The position numbers and the translations under genes were made by a program. DNA of 64,000 bases from Phycomyces blakesleeanus NRRL 1555(-) (Eukaryota; Mucoromycota; Mucoromycetes; Mucorales; Phycomycetaceae): positions 434,001 through 498,000 of the forward strand of contig NW_017265188.1 in NCBI RefSeq assembly GCF_001638985.1. Direction: 5' to 3'. Below, piece by piece: positions 45,731 to 60,600 of the stretch. The notes beneath the pieces were generated by a model. It did no database searches. It saw only the letters and a program-made list of their open reading frames with translations, and was not told the origin of the DNA. Position 1 is the first letter of the stretch, and the number at the start of each line of letters is the position of its first letter.

Positions 45731-48700
45731 TTTTTCTTTTATATTTTTCTTTTAATTATTTCTTTATCCCTTTTTATTTATTTGTCTTTTTGCGCTTCTC
45801 CGAAGAAGACTTTCTATGTTTATGTCCAAGGTTCAGTGGACTCCCATAATTGTCCTGAGAAGACACCTTCCATATCACTATCTATTTTTTTTACCTGCTC
45901 GCCTATGAACAAAGTACATTAATTTGAAGCGTAGAATTCTTTTATATTTTAATTTTAAATTATCTATTTCAAATTTACTCTTTCGACCAAGAAAATGTAA
46001 GATGATCATAGAATCTTTCCACTTCTCTTCGGTTAGTCCGTGGGAATATGCCTTCAATTCCTACTACTCTCCTTTGTGCCTTTGTGTGTATATTTAACTT
46101 CTTTATTTCTATTCTTTTTCGACTTCACTTTTGCGATGATTGCTTTACAAAACATAGCCAATAGCTATTTTTTCTATATATTACAAACGTTCGAGTAAAA
46201 TCTATGGATTTATGATCACAGCATTCTCATATCTTTCTATGTGTGTTTAGTTCGGACGACTAGACCCACAAAGCCGTTCGCAACATCTTTATTTTACCAT
46301 GATTTCCAATATATATATATAATAGCTTACAATTCGGTAACAAACTCCCTTGAATACGGGCTACATCCTATTTCATAATAATATTGCCTTGTTATAAAAG
46401 ATATAATAGTTATATCACGGCTATAAGATTAAAGAATAAAAGTATGTAGAGTTTAAAATTCTTGCCTGTCAATCGTGCTGTCTTTTATAGACTTTTATAT
46501 ATGTGACTTTGACACATGAGAATATAGTACGTAATCAGCCAGATAAATATAATGATTGATTGATATAAAGGAGAGCCGCCTAACGGTATTAATCATTTTA
46601 GCAGCATCTTGCAAATACATCAAAATAAGATTTAGTTCCTTGTATCTGTATTGGCGTTTTATATTCGTTGTTCTGAATTTTGTGTACATACCACTAAAAA
46701 CTTACTGAGAATATGCGTGGGTATATATAATTTATCTTGAAGAATAGTGCATAACCATTGTATTTCTTGCAAACCTTCTTCAAGCCTTTTATCATAGGAA
46801 TTGAATAATAATATTAATATGATTGATTTGAAGGACTTGTAACTTTGATACTTCTAGCAGTTAGGCTTAGGGTGATATTCAATAATCATTATCTTGGTGT
46901 TTAATCCAAAAAGCCATCTTACGTGAATATTGTATGCTAGATTGCTTACAGGTTGCAAAGTTGGATAAAGAGACAAACATGGCCTACAAAATTATGTATT
47001 TTTAATTTGAACTTAAAGAAGCCTTTGCCATCAAGAAGTAATGACTGTGATTACTTTTTAATGCATTGTTGGTTTTTTATTTCTTTTTTTTTCACAAGGT
47101 CTAAATTATTAAAGGTCTTTAAAAGAAACATACTTAATAGCTATCAAGGCTAGTACTGATAAAATAGAAATCCGTAAAGCTGACAAAAGAAAGCAATCTG
47201 AGAAGAATTGACAGAAAAATATCTACATCATGTACAGTTTGACTGTCAAGATTGCTCGCATGCTCATTAGAGATCTCGGTAGATTTAGAGAATCGCCGGG
47301 AATCTGTCTTCTGGTTTTTCAAAAGTAGGAATCAGACATAGCAATGTTCACACAAAGCAGGTTTATACTCTTTGACAAAAAGAATCAATTAAGCAATATA
47401 CATACCTTCATCAATATCATAGTACTTAGAGAATAGCCTTTTTTTTTTAGATAAAAAAATGTAAAAAATATCACATAAAAATAGATATATGTATATTATT
47501 TAGTAACTTTATAGCTTAAACTGCTACTAAATATCATAAAAAATAGTACTTCTTCTTTCCATACTTCTTTATATCCAACTTGTATTATTTTGATCAATAA
47601 AAACTATAAAATTCCAATATAAACCTTGTATTTGTGGAGCCAATTATAAGAATAGATATACCTAAAAAAAAAGGTATAGATTTGCCATATTTAGAATATT
47701 TGATTGGATTAGATGCAAAAATAACCTGAAATCTCATAAATCATATTTGCCCAAAAGTAAGGTTGATAGGCTAATGTTTGGCATGTTATTGGCTATAAAA
47801 GTTGCTAATACGCAACCGAGTTGCGCATATGGGGTTCTAGACGCCTGTTTCTATTGGCCTAGAAGCTAGTTGCGCATACGGAGCTTTAAATACTGCCATT
47901 TCCTACAGTGTAACAAAAGAAAGAATCGGATAAATTGATAACATTTCAAACACTCTTTACCGGCCAAGCAGAATCTGTGCTACATCCACCTCCAGCAGCA
48001 ACAGAAACAACATCAAGATAAACCTGGTGGAATACCTTATCCACTATATTCTCATCACCATCCCCGCCTCCTGGAAGAATACCGGCTATTCCCCACACTG
48101 GAGCATTACATATATTATGCCTCGGTGATTGTAAGAACTTGCTTATTGGACATTAATTATGGCTTTTGCTGTGAGATTGTCTTTCTCTTGGCACACGTGT
48201 GTGAGTTGCGAATTTGTGCTTTTGTATATTTAGAAATCTGTATATAGTGTATTATAAAACAAACCCTAAAGCCCAAAAAAACTATTTTGAAAAAACCCAG
48301 TACTTGTATTTTGTTTGTTTGTTTGTTTGTTTTCCAAAATACCCATTTTTACAAATATGGTAGTGAAATACTGGACTTGATATAATCTAATAATAACAAT
48401 GTGAGATAAATTTACCTTTTTAAATGAATGGATTGCTATTGAAAAATAAAACTAAAATCGTTATCAATCATAATATAGAGTAAAGCTGATGTATATCCTT
48501 TACTTATATATCAGAAATAAGCCTCTTGTGGTCAGTTTTGAATGATAAAGTAGTGTAAATATAAATATATAAATATAAGTATTCTGTCCCACGGTTGTAA
48601 CAAAAAAGGAGCGTGCAAGAATAGCTATTAATATTTTTTTTAATTCTTTTCTTCCTTAATTACTTGATCGTATGTATGCACCCAAAATAACAATGATCAC

Positions 48701-51343
48701 TGTCATTTTTGACATTGCTTTTAATCCACACCCAATATGTATATAGGAAGTATGGAAGAATAGAAGAAGAAGAAAGATAGAGAGAGAAAGAGAGAGAAAA
48801 CAAATAAGGACCGAAATGCACACAAAAGGTAACATTCTATATGTATAAATGTATGTAATAGTAAAAAAGGATGAATGAATAAATTAATAAATAAATGAAA
48901 TATGAGGCTTACTAAAGAGAATACAAATATATATATATATATATTTGCCTTTTTCTTTCGAGACCCTTCATCTTTAGTGGCTCCTTCAGAGGGTTCTTAA
49001 AATAATGTATGACCAAATGGAATGGAGAACACAAGATACTTGTGGTCTTTGTGGCCAAATGATCCCATGTAAAGTTTATCATTATGTCTTTGTTTGTTTG
49101 CTTTATTTCTGGTGGTTCCATACGATACACGCATCGATATATAGATACTTATACACTTGCACTTGCACTTGCACTTGCACTTGAACTTACATACACATAC
49201 ACATATGCATGTGCATATACAATTATACTTATAGGTATACATATTCATGCACACGCTTATACAAAAGTCACATTGGCCTTCAACTTTACTTGTAAGTCGA
49301 TAATTGAAGTTACAAATGCGAGGAAACAAAAAAAAATACATGAATACATACATACATGAATGCATAATTACTTTGTTATATACTATCTCGGTGTGTCTGT
49401 CTTTGTCTTTGAACCAAAAGGCGCTACATAAAATCGTCTGATGTTTTGCAATGATTTCCAAAAGACAGTAGCAAGGCAAAAAGAAATGGACGATCGAGCG
49501 AGGATTATTGAATTGTGGAGGCATCTGTATTCTATCTATAGTATTTCACAGATGCCTCCTCATACTCCAGGGGATTCCAGAAAGATCGTATGGAAGACGC
49601 CACAAATAAATATATCTGGACCCTCTAACTTTCCCATAATATTTTATTGTCCCTTTTTTTGTTTTGTTTTGTTTTGCTTTGGTTTGGTTTGTTTTATGTA
49701 TATGTATATTATAAATATTAAAGATCAAAGCCTTATAGTATAAAACTGATGCTTAATAATTCATTTTTTTAAGGTTTCAAGGTACCAAAAAAAAACCTAC
49801 AGTTTATCAATCTGTGTGAGTTTGACAATCATACCACAATCAAGTCTAGACTAGACTATACTAGACTAGACTAGAGCGACAAACAACTGCCAATTCGTCC
49901 AACACAAGCAAAATTAGTGCCTAAACATATAATAGAAAGAGAGAGAGAGAGCGAAAGAATAATCGTTCCTTCTTTTTTGTTTTTGTGTTCTATATAAGGA
50001 TATACTTGAGTGGCCATATGCAACCATGATTTCTGGTTGGTTGACTGTTTTCTTGGCAAGCCTGTCAATTATCTGTGTATAATATAAGCAAATCTATGTG
50101 TAGTCTAGTAGGAAGGTGCACTTTAAGAATGTAATATACTCTTAACGGATATTCAATATCATTTAAGAGTTGCAAAAAAAAAAGAATAGTTATCTTAATG
50201 AGCATTTTTTATTATTTTATAATATTTTATCAAGGTTAGTTTAAATAATCGAATTGCATCGAATTGAATCGAATTGAATCGAATTGAATACACATATGTA
50301 TTTTTAATTGGTTATTTTAGAGAAATGTATTTATGATGCAATTCCTCTCTATATACATATTTCTGATCGATGTGTTGCTTTCTCTTTGATCGAAAAAAAA
50401 CACACACATAAATGGTATTAATAATACTAGTAGTATGAAAGGAGTATAGATCAATGGACGGTCTATGCGTAAAAGACGACTGGATTTCTATTGGTTCTCG
50501 AAAACTAATATATATATATATATATATAAAAAGGAAGGGATTCATTTTAGCTATAAATTTTATTTGATCGAGAAAAAAATGAATATATTATACTAATTTC
50601 ACTCAAGGCAAAAATAAAGACTACAGACTGTGAAGGTGGTTTTATTGTATTTTTCTTGTTTTGTAAAGTATTAGTAATATCATTATAAGATCATTACTTA
50701 TTATTTTATATTATAATATGTTATATAATATCGCTGTATTCTAAAATATACAGAAAGGAACACACGTATAAAGTCTTACCAATAGTGTGGACTCAGCTTT
50801 TTCACCTTCCCTCCCCCCTTTCTTTTTTGTGTATAATGTGTGCCTGTAATTATAGATTATATTCATATTCATATTCATATTCATATACCGATTTGTAAGT
50901 GTGTGCTTGTGTGTGCAAATAGTAAATAGTGAATGGGTGATTAATGAGTTTAGCTATAGAAACACATCTTAAAATTTATATTTTATTTTTAAAAGTTTCC
51001 CCGATCATGTCATTAACCGTTCATCTTTAAGAATGAGCATTGTTTATTTTTATTTATTTTACAAACTGTGTGAAAAATATGTACAAAAATAATTATATAT
51101 ATAAATATACAAATATAAAAAAAAAGCTATTTATTTTCTTTTTGGCTGTCAAGATGCACATTCATAATCCCCCCCCCCCCTTTCTTGTTATTTAATTATT
51201 AGCATTATTGTCATTATTTATCTCTCTTTCTCTCTTATTCTTCTCCTCTTCTTCTCCTTGATTTCTTTTTTTTTTCCTTATTATTAAATATCCATATAAT
51301 TTTATATATAAATTTTTATCCATCTTATTCTTGATTTCTTCAA
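45731..51343. other. Long gene-poor, microsatellite-rich region
   Basis: 5.6 kb with no convincing gene. It holds simple repeats: CACTTG x5 (about 49156-49185), GAATTGAATC-type repeats (50250-50290), TATTCA repeats (50859-50886), CTAGACTAGA repeats (49846-49874) and a C-run (51170-51180). A non-AT-rich island at 47800-48125 contains two copies of AGTTGCGCATANGG (near 47819 and 47868) and the motif CACTGTAGGAAATG on minus (47897-47910), likely the end of an unidentified DNA element. Long ORFs near 49000-49500 run through repeats and are not credible. Confidence 0.45.
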
Positions 51344-52979
51344 ATGAATTCGTTTGCCTTTTCAAACAATGAAAATTCTAATCCAGATACGATCGATCAT
51401 TGCCTATGTATAGTTTTTTTTTTCTTTAAAAAAAAACCCCCTTCAATATTCATGCTTTAAGGCACTTATCTAAAACAAAATATATCAATATTCTCTTTGT
51501 AGGTGTCATTCAAAACCCCATCAGAGCCCGTTCATGTGGATTTGGTGAGAAAGACAGGCGTCCAATTGATCCCCCTCCTATTCTCAGACTTGATGTCCGC
51601 GCAGACCAAACTCAAGCAAAAAGGTACAATATAAATATATATATATATATAAGTAGAAGCTGTTGCCATAGATACATAGCTTATTTATTTATTTCTTGAT
51701 AAATAAATAAATAAATATTACTTTACTTTAATTTTGCTCTTTTCACTTACTTAAAAAGGCACATGAAAGCCAAAGAACAACTCTCTTTCTGTTAGTCCAG
51801 TGCGAGTTAATGGACGAATACGGGGTAAAAAGCTGCAATCTTGTATCGATTCCAATATCTCGATCGATATCCAATATACCTTCGATTTCTGATGAGGAGA
51901 GCGGAAAGCCCATGTCTGGCCTCGTACAACTCCAACAGCCTGAACGAGCAAGAAATCTTACTGGAGCAACACATTCAAACGCATATCATCTCAAGGACGA
52001 CAGAAACACAAAAGGAATCTTCTTTATCTTTAACGATCTCTCGGTCCGTACAGAAGGCATCTACACCCTTAAATTTACTTTGATTGACTTTTGTCCAAGG
52101 TAACAAACCCGATCTTCTTGTTCATTTGAAAACAGCCAACAAAATAATAATAATAATAATATGCTTATTGTTGTTTGACGCCATACATACTTTATTCACA
52201 CACAGAGGGCCACATGGAACACCAAGTGGGGTACTTAGTGTAGCGTTTTCAGCCCCTTTTACGGTCTATTCACCAAAGAAGGTAAGCTATAGGCTCCATA
52301 AGGTTAAAGATAATATATATATATATATATATATATTATGGATAAAGCATTAACACCCGATCGATATTTTTCTTTTATTATTATTTTTGATTTGGTTTGA
52401 TTTGATTTGACTTTACGCCAATTTTCCTTTCAGTTCCCTGGTATGACAGGTAAATATCCATACTTCTACTCCTACCAATAATAATACTCTATGTATATGT
52501 ATATGTATATAAAGATAAATAAAGTAATAGAATGATAGGACTAGCAATCGTAGTCATAGCAACAAAGTACCATTCCCATTACTGTTAAGACTTTCTATTG
52601 TTATATTTAAAGTTTATATAATACTTAATTATACATACACACATACACACACATATATATATATATACATATATCTTATTATCTTTTTCTGCATCTGTTG
52701 TGCCATGTTCGTACGCTTCTAGAATCCACCCGTCTTTCCAGGGCATTTGCCAAACAGGGAATACAAATTGCCATAAGAAAAGTCGGACATTCAAAACGTG
52801 TGGCTGACGGACATTACGATGCGGAAGATAAAAACCAGGGCACGAATAGCAGAAAGGAAAGCGACAGCCAGATGGCGGTTGACTTTATCACCGACCCTGT
52901 AACATCCACTAATCCTAAAAGAAATACCTTTACGCGCATCCCGATCGAGCATGTTCTTTCAGACGACCAAGAATCTTAA
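51344..52979 (+). CDS. Velvet-domain transcription factor
   Basis: Six exons (51344-51407, 51503-51623, 51770-52099, 52206-52281, 52434-52449, 52723-52979) give 287 aa. Velvet signatures: VIQNPIRARSCGFGEKDRRP and then IDPPPILRLDV, followed by LFLLVQCELMDE, GIFFIFNDLSVRTEGIYTLKF, VYSPKKFPGMTESTRLSRAF and AKQGIQIAIRK. Velvet proteins bind DNA as homo- or heterodimers and link development, sporulation and light response in fungi. The acceptor of the third exon was set at 51769 (GAAAG) because the nearer AAAAG at 51758 breaks frame. One exon is just 16 nt. The domain is nearly the whole protein; which velvet class (VosA, VelB, VelC or basal) cannot be decided. The first exon is the least certain. 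Confidence 0.9.
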
Positions 52980-54507
52980 ATACAGGACAGGACATAACTG
53001 GACAAGCACAAGCACAAGACAAGATAAAATTAGACTAGGCAGCAGAGTACAGTACAGTATAGTACAGTACTGGACTGGACTGTATTGGGCTGGACTGGAC
53101 TGGATCTATCTTATATTGATCTTTCTCACACAAAACAAAATGTACATACCCAATTTGTTCTTTATTTCATATTACACACACACAAAGACACAAAGACAAA
53201 ACCGATATCTATCTATATATTTATTACTTTTATTTATTTATTTTTTTAAAAAAAAATCCACAATCCATATTTGGCTTTTTTTACATTTTTTTTATTGTAA
53301 CAATAGGACAAGAACCAAGACCAAGGGGATGGTAAATGCACAGAACGAGGCACCGGGATAATCTTAAGTTTTGTTACTTTATTCTCTATTTCCCTTTCTT
53401 ATTCAATGTTACTTTAAGCTATAATATGTTACTCTATGCTATGCTATACTATGCTATACTATGTTATGCTATGATATGATATGTCACGTTATTTTTGGTA
53501 TATATATTTCTCACAATGAATGGTTCAAATAATGTACGACTTGTAGTTATTTTTAAAACAACAACAAATATACAGCTATAATAATTATAATTACAAGTGT
53601 CTTCTATACTGGGACAATTGGGGTGCATGCGTTTTCTGCAGTATTCTTCTCTCTTTCTCTCTTTCTCTCTTTCTCTCTCTGAGTGTGTGATTTATTTTTG
53701 GAATATGATTTTTTGATTTAATCAAATCTCACTTGTCAAAAGAATAAAAAAAATAAAAAAAGACAGTAAAGAACCCTAACAGACTTGATGGGGCAATACC
53801 TCCCCCGTAATTTGGTTCAGTGACCAAATATAAGTATACAGAGAAAAAAATGATAATAATCCGAAATGATTTACCCAGAACCCTATAAAGCTAATAGTAT
53901 TTCTTATTATTGTTATTCCTTATTTAATTACTGAATTGGGCTGTGAGCAGTCTGTACATGTCATACCCACAGTTTTTTTTTATTTTAGTCCCATCTCAGG
54001 AACATTAAGCTTTTTGGGAAGACAATTTGGTCTAGCTTTCATAAATTTTGGCTGTCCATGTATTTTTGGCCTGATCTTAAGATATCATTATGTGCTCATA
54101 TATATAAAAGGCTGCAACTAGACCCTTTTCTCAGCCCAACTCCAGAACCTTTGGCCGAGAGTCTAGAAGAAGAAAGCTCTATAATAGGTGACATGATATT
54201 TAATTATCAAAAAAGAAAAAGAAAAAGACAGATGAGATTCTTCTTTTTGAAAAAAAAAAGTTTCAAGATGTGCGCACAATGTGTAATATAATGAATAACA
54301 AATAGGAATTCGTGTAAAAATTCATGCTCTATATTCTCTAAAATAAAGTATCATGTACAAGTAAAACCAAAGCACGAGAATCTTTATTTATATATATATT
54401 TTACACAGTGTCCCAAAGGTCTGGCTACACATCTTAGGTATCACATTTTCGTTAGGCTCACACAGAGTTTATAAACAAACACCAGCCCACATACCCATCA
54501 TACACAC

Positions 54508-54549
<42 letters not shown>

Positions 54550-57089
54550 ATTATTATTTTCTTTTAAGAGCAAAAAATTGGATCAAATTTATTAGGATAT
54601 CCAACATCTAAAAAATACCTCAAAGACACACAAGATACGCACAAGAAATTAAGAAGAAGAAGAAGAAGAAACGGTGGATTTCATGGGACCTATGGCAAAC
54701 ACAATCTATCCATTTTATTCAAGATATTCCGAATCCAAAGATACTAACTAACCCTATAGATATTTCTATCTTAAAACACAATGACCAAACACAGGAGACC
54801 ACAAGAGATTTGAAAGAATGTATTTCTTATGATCTTATCAAAAAGACAAAAAAAATACACTGCGTCTTCTTATCATTTTCACTACTCCTACTTGTACTCA
54901 AATACCAATACCAATACCAATATTAATCTATTGAACTTTATTTAAAAATCATACTATATATATGTGTGTGTGTGTTATAAGAATAATCTATATTATTATT
55001 GCTACTGCTAGTATTCTTGTTACTAGTGCACGGGCCATGCTTATGTAACCATGTGGCTGTATAATGTATAGCATCTCTAGAATATCTTATATCGTATTTC
55101 TGTCGTCATAAAGGTACCTTTATTACATATTTATTACATTATAGGTATTATTTTCTAGATTTTCGATTTTAAGATAATTATATATATAAATATATGAATA
55201 TATGCATATACATATATTTTGTATAATTGTAGATATCTATATATATTACATATTTCCTGTTATATATAAATATATATATAAAAGAGCTCTCGGTCTTTTC
55301 TTTGACTGTGATCCAAGTCAGTTCAAGAAACCATGGAGAAAGTGATGAATGTCAACCAAAAAGGCTACACAGACGGATCAAATTCTAATTGGTTAACAAA
55401 AAGACAGTGTATTGGTAATTCTCACGTGATATATTTTTAATCATTTTTATTGGCTGGCTCATCTCATGTCAAGATATAGACCTACTTTTTTTTTTTTTTT
55501 AGAAATAAGAAGCAAAATTGACACGGTTTCTATTCGCAACAGCATCTCTCTTTATTTACATCTGAACTCATGGTTACAACAGCAACAGAACTTTATAAAA
55601 ACACTGCATGGGTTATATTATCAAACGCTGACGAGTTTGTTGATCCATTAAGCTGTAATATCTAGTATATAATTAAATATACAGCATATATATAGATGAC
55701 CTGGGCTGATCTAACCAAGGAAAGACCTGTATGATGAGAAGGGAGAGGAGGGGTAGGTGGTTCCGTCGGACATAACAAATCTTTAGGGCTTATTTATGCG
55801 CAGCCAACTTGGGTTTATTGCTTTAAGTTCATCATGATGTCGCGCTATAAGAAAGGATGTTGCAACGTGCCTCTGAAATCAGCAGATTCTGTAATAACCC
55901 TTACGTATTTGGCACAAAAAAGAGAAAGCGTATTGCGAAATCCATGATGAATTTTTGGATGGAGGATGACAAATGCCAAGTGTCTGCAGTAATTTATTTC
56001 TCTTTGCTGGCTTACATATGGTATGTTGCTTGTCATTCTCTAAAGACATTGTTACTATACCTGGTCATATTGTACATGTGTGTATATCAATATTGACATT
56101 TTTTTTTACTGTATGAATAGCTTGCCACTATGACTGCACTTCTTCTCTATGTTTTCTCACTCCTTCTTTCTATCATTTATACCGTAAAAATCATGACAGT
56201 TTGACAGTAGATGTTCCTCTCAATGTTTCGGTCAAACCCCTCTTCCCTCTACGCCATTTTCTCTTCTTGGCTTCTTTACTTCTTCTGATGTACACTGCTA
56301 TATTGTTACTCTAACAATTTTCTTTTTCTCATGGTTCCAATGGCTCCCTCCACCCAATTTGAGTTTGGATCGTATTATCTTCCAGTAGAAATAAGAAATA
56401 AAGAAGAAAAACCTTTTCCTTTTTTTCCTTTTTTTCTTTTTACAAGCACGTGGTCTCGGGATGCACTCACTTCAATTTGGGCTTCTATCCGCTTATTCCA
56501 GGCCTATGCATTTAACCGGATCGTAGCAAAAATGTCAAATGATTGTACCATACATATATTCAAAAGACGCTGTTACTTCCTGTTAAGCTCTTTCATAACT
56601 TGTTTATTTTTAAACACGCTACTTAAAGACTAGCCTCTCATTATGAATCTTTTATAGTCCTGGTATCAATTAAATATGTACCTATAGCTATATACACAAC
56701 AGTTTCTTAAACCACGCTTGCAATCTTTATGATTCAACTACGACATACTTAAATCTAACTTGCAGTGACACATTTTGGATTGATTTTATGTGGTATAAAT
56801 GTCCAATTCAGTGGCAAGAAAATAAAAAGGGGCAAGGAAGGATTGTTATTGTTTTCTTTCTTAACTACTTGTAAATTTACTGAAATTAGCGATACAAACT
56901 ACCAAAACACCAGTAGATGAAGTCCACCTTGCCGATTAGCTGTGAACCAAGTTTCATCTTTTTTTTTGCTGGTCAGCTAGTAAGCCGGAATACAAAGCAG
57001 CTATAAAATCCTAGTATTAACCAAATCTAATCCTCTGCTGAACTGGGCTCCTATCACTGTTCAATATCCTAAAGAAATTTATTTACAGA
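52980..57089. other. Gene-poor region
   Basis: Simple repeats dominate: AGTACAGTACAGT/GGACTGGACTG (53044-53104), TATGCTATACTATGC (53425-53480), TCTTTCTCTC (53645-53680), a long TA tract (54509-54545), GAAGAAGAA (54651-54670). CACAGTGTCCCAAAGG at 54405 resembles CTACAGTGTCCGAAAG at 24943 and could be an element end. The ORF at 56331-56633 (100 codons) is unsupported. I see no gene with recognisable homology. Confidence 0.45.
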
Positions 57090-57600
57090 GTGGATGATTG
57101 TATCAGACCAGGGTTAAAATTGTGACGGGAATTCTCTCATGGTTTGGTATTGTGTTTGCCTGTGTGTGGTAGACAAAATGGATTAGCCCTTTGAAGACTA
57201 CAAGAACATAAACAAATAAACGTATTTGACCAATATGCATACATAGATTTGATAAGAATGAAACCTCTTTTATTTTTTAGTGTCACCAGCAGGGGAAATA
57301 ATGGGGAATGACCATGAAGAATACACTACTACCTGTCATAAGTTCACGTTAGCAGAAGAGTGGTTAAAGGACCAGAACTTTCCAGTAAATGATATGGCAG
57401 TTCAATAGTCCCAGACCTCAACTTCATAGGGAATCTATGGAGAGTATCTTATTGGATTATGAACAGTAATAGTTCTAGTTTCAAAGAAGTAATAAACCAC
57501 ACACACACTTAGGGAGCCGGGTACTTCTCGGCCGACATGGAATAGAATAGTATTTCTAATCAAATTCTATGAAAAAGGGATTTGATGTCAATTCCCAATA
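57090..57600 (+). pseudogene. Tc1/mariner-type transposase relic
   Basis: In shifting frames the DNA reads like the C-terminal DDE part of a Tc1-type transposase: ILSWFGIVFACV (cf. the VMVWGCF region), then NDHEEYTTTCHKF, AEEWLKDQNF and VPDLNFIGNLWRVSYW (cf. the H-T-A, W-L and S-P-D-L-N-P-I-E-N-L-W motifs). At least two frameshifts and a stop (CAA TAG at about 57407) separate them. Only the C-terminal third is visible and no TIRs could be paired, so this is an old fragment. Confidence 0.7.
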
Positions 57601-60600
57601 GCATAGACCAATATGACGAGGGCTCTTGATTAAGCAAACATCGTTCTTTTCTTAATATGCTCTCAAACTTGGACTGTTAAGTAAAATTAGACAAATTAGG
57701 ATGATCATGATGTTTGTTGATATGTTGCTATGGATACAGATAAAGAGACGGCGAAGAGAATCTAGCGTAATTTAAATATTTTTAAAGCAACGCATATGAC
57801 TACGTCATATTTTACCGCTTTTTTGTCGTTACAGTGACTGCTTTTGGTCTTCGAGTAGTTATTAGTACTCCGACACAGATAAAAAAAAATCAAAAACTAT
57901 AAAGGTTTGCTTGCTGTTCAAACGACCTACGTTTTTTTTCTTTACATATTTTTCGGAATTCTTTTTACCTCATAAGAGACCAAGTCGCTTTTAAGCCGGC
58001 AATCTCTTAACTAGAATTATCCAAGAATAACCGTGGCGTCTTTTTTTATTATAAAGAAATCTACTGCAATATCTTTATTGGTATTTTTCATCAAAAAAAA
58101 GCGTTCAAAGTTCAAATTATATATAATATAAAATATATACATAATTAAACAAAATGAAAATGAATATATTTATTTATTTATATATATTGATCATTTGCTT
58201 TTACTAACCATTACCTCCATTACCATTACAATGCAGTTAATCAACTATTCCAAGTTGTCGTTTTCATGTTTGACTTTATTTTGTTTCCTTTTTATCAATA
58301 GCAAAGTGGTAGTCAGCCACTAAACTTCTTTAATGGTGTATTATTGGCCTCTAACAAATATATATATATATATATATATATAGTGTAGGGTAAGGCAAAT
58401 ACTTGTTCTGAGGACATTGGAATTATATTCAGATGCTTCTTTGTTAAAAGTACCAACCTTAGTTTCTTCTTGAAGTAAACTTGTTGGTTGGTTGTGGCCA
58501 TCTTGTCAAATTATTATTATCATTATTTACGAAGAATAGTAGTCTAAAGGTCTGCGATTTAATGATACGTATGGACATCCCAAGATTCCTACGTTACCAA
58601 ATCTTTGATTAGGAAATAAAGCCAGTGTGGACACATATATGTATATATATATATATATATATATTAAGAAACAGATTAAAACATGCTGTACGAACATGAA
58701 GGGTATCCACAGCAGCATGTGTAGATTTAGATAGACTTTAGGCCACCCATCAACTATCCAAATTTACACATACTGCTGTGGATCTCCCAACATAAATATA
58801 TCGATCGTTCAATGTAGTTCTTTGTGGCTTGCCAAAAGGCTTACATTAAGCAGTATCCTCCTACCAAAAAAATAAAATAAAAATAATAATAATTAAAAGT
58901 TAGAAACTGAATGGTATAAAATTCAGGGCAGCATTCTCAGGTCTGATGAACAAAAATAAAATAAGATTTCGGATACAGTATGAAACATCTTGCTTTAGAA
59001 AGTGTAGACAGGACTGTACTTGAGGTTGAAGGTGTTATAATCACTAATTTTAGGGTAAAGACGATTACCAATATTATTAGTATTAGCATTATCTTTGGCT
59101 TGATCCCGTCTAACAAAAAAGAAAAGAAAAAAGAAGACAAAATTGTACAAAGCGGGCAAATAATGCGTCGATAGAGCCATGGTTTTATTTTTACTCTATT
59201 TTATTTTTAATAAATCAAACAAAAAAAAAGTTTAAAATGAAACTTCAGGGTTGTTGTACAAATGTGATTTTATAGTTTCTAGAATGGACCCTGAATAACA
59301 AGGAGTGAGCTGAAAGTTCTGTCGCAGAATCAGTGTATTGCGAGGCCTAAACAACAGACAAAATGTTTTCCACGTTAATACACTTTATCTTTTAGATAAA
59401 GGGTAAATAGTATAGAAAGGCAGAAAGATATGTATATATTTCCCGGGAATCTTTTTGTCAATATATCGATTAATTTGTTACTGGGATTTGTTTATTTATT
59501 TAATAAAGAAACAGCATAGTAACCTTTTAGACTTGGCTCGCCCAGTTTTTTTCTATTAAACTGTACTCTTTTAATAAACCGAGACGACATTTTCGATGCT
59601 ATTATTATGCTTCTGTTGTTGTTTTTTTCTTATTTGATGACATGGCTAGTAATGAAACTGTATTGACCTTGAGCAGAATTTGAACAGAAAAAAAAACACA
59701 CTTTGGCGCAATTGATGTGATTGTCAAATCCTGTTTGCCAAATTTTGTAAAGATTTTGGATCATAATATTCTAGAATGCATGTGTGTGTGTATGTACATA
59801 AGTTTGAGTAACAGTTTTGCCTTTTGACCTGAATTGGTATGAAATGCGTTGGCTACAGCTACCAGTTGGTCGGGGCAGTTCATGACTTGTAGTCCAGGAG
59901 AAATCAACTGTGTTATACTGTCTACAGATTAATGAATTAAGGAGGGGGGGAAGAGTCCTAGAGTTTCTGGATAGATGTGAAATGCAGGATAGAAAAAAAA
60001 GTGCTTCCAGAAGTTCTTGATAAGAATTTTACCAGAGCTTGAAATTCATCAGTATTTTCCTTCTCATTAATATGTTGGAAGGTTGTTCATCTGAAGTCTC
60101 GAATTAAACATAGTATGCACATATCAGCGATCACTTTTTGTTTTCTTTAGATGAAATTACGTTGGATCCGCCTTGCTTGATTTATAAAAAGAAAGAAAAA
60201 AGTGAGGCTAAATGTGCAAATGAGTATCATCGTGTTCAGTATCGGTGGGAAAGAAAGTTTATGCAAGATTATTTATTTTAAAATAACTGAGTTCATTATG
60301 AGACAATTGACGGGTGTATATTATTTATCTTGGCAGTTTATACAGCCCATAAAGAAGATCCTAATCTTGCCAAGGTATATGTTGCTCGGTGAGCACTGCT
60401 CACACCAACCAGCAGGACCACACGCATGCTTTGTTGCCATAGCAGAGATCGGTAACTGCATTTGGCGATCTTTTACGCTCCCACCATTGTAAGTTATTTT
60501 TCTTTTCTTTTTACATGCAGGAGAATATAGGCTGTAGAGTAATTAGATCCCTGGTTTAATTTCACGTGCGTGTTCTGGAATTACTCTAGGTGCTGTTTAT

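Noticed and set aside
48997..49524. 175-codon minus ORF
   Set aside because: Built over CACTTG and other simple repeats (Cys/Lys repeats in translation); no domain and no splice context.
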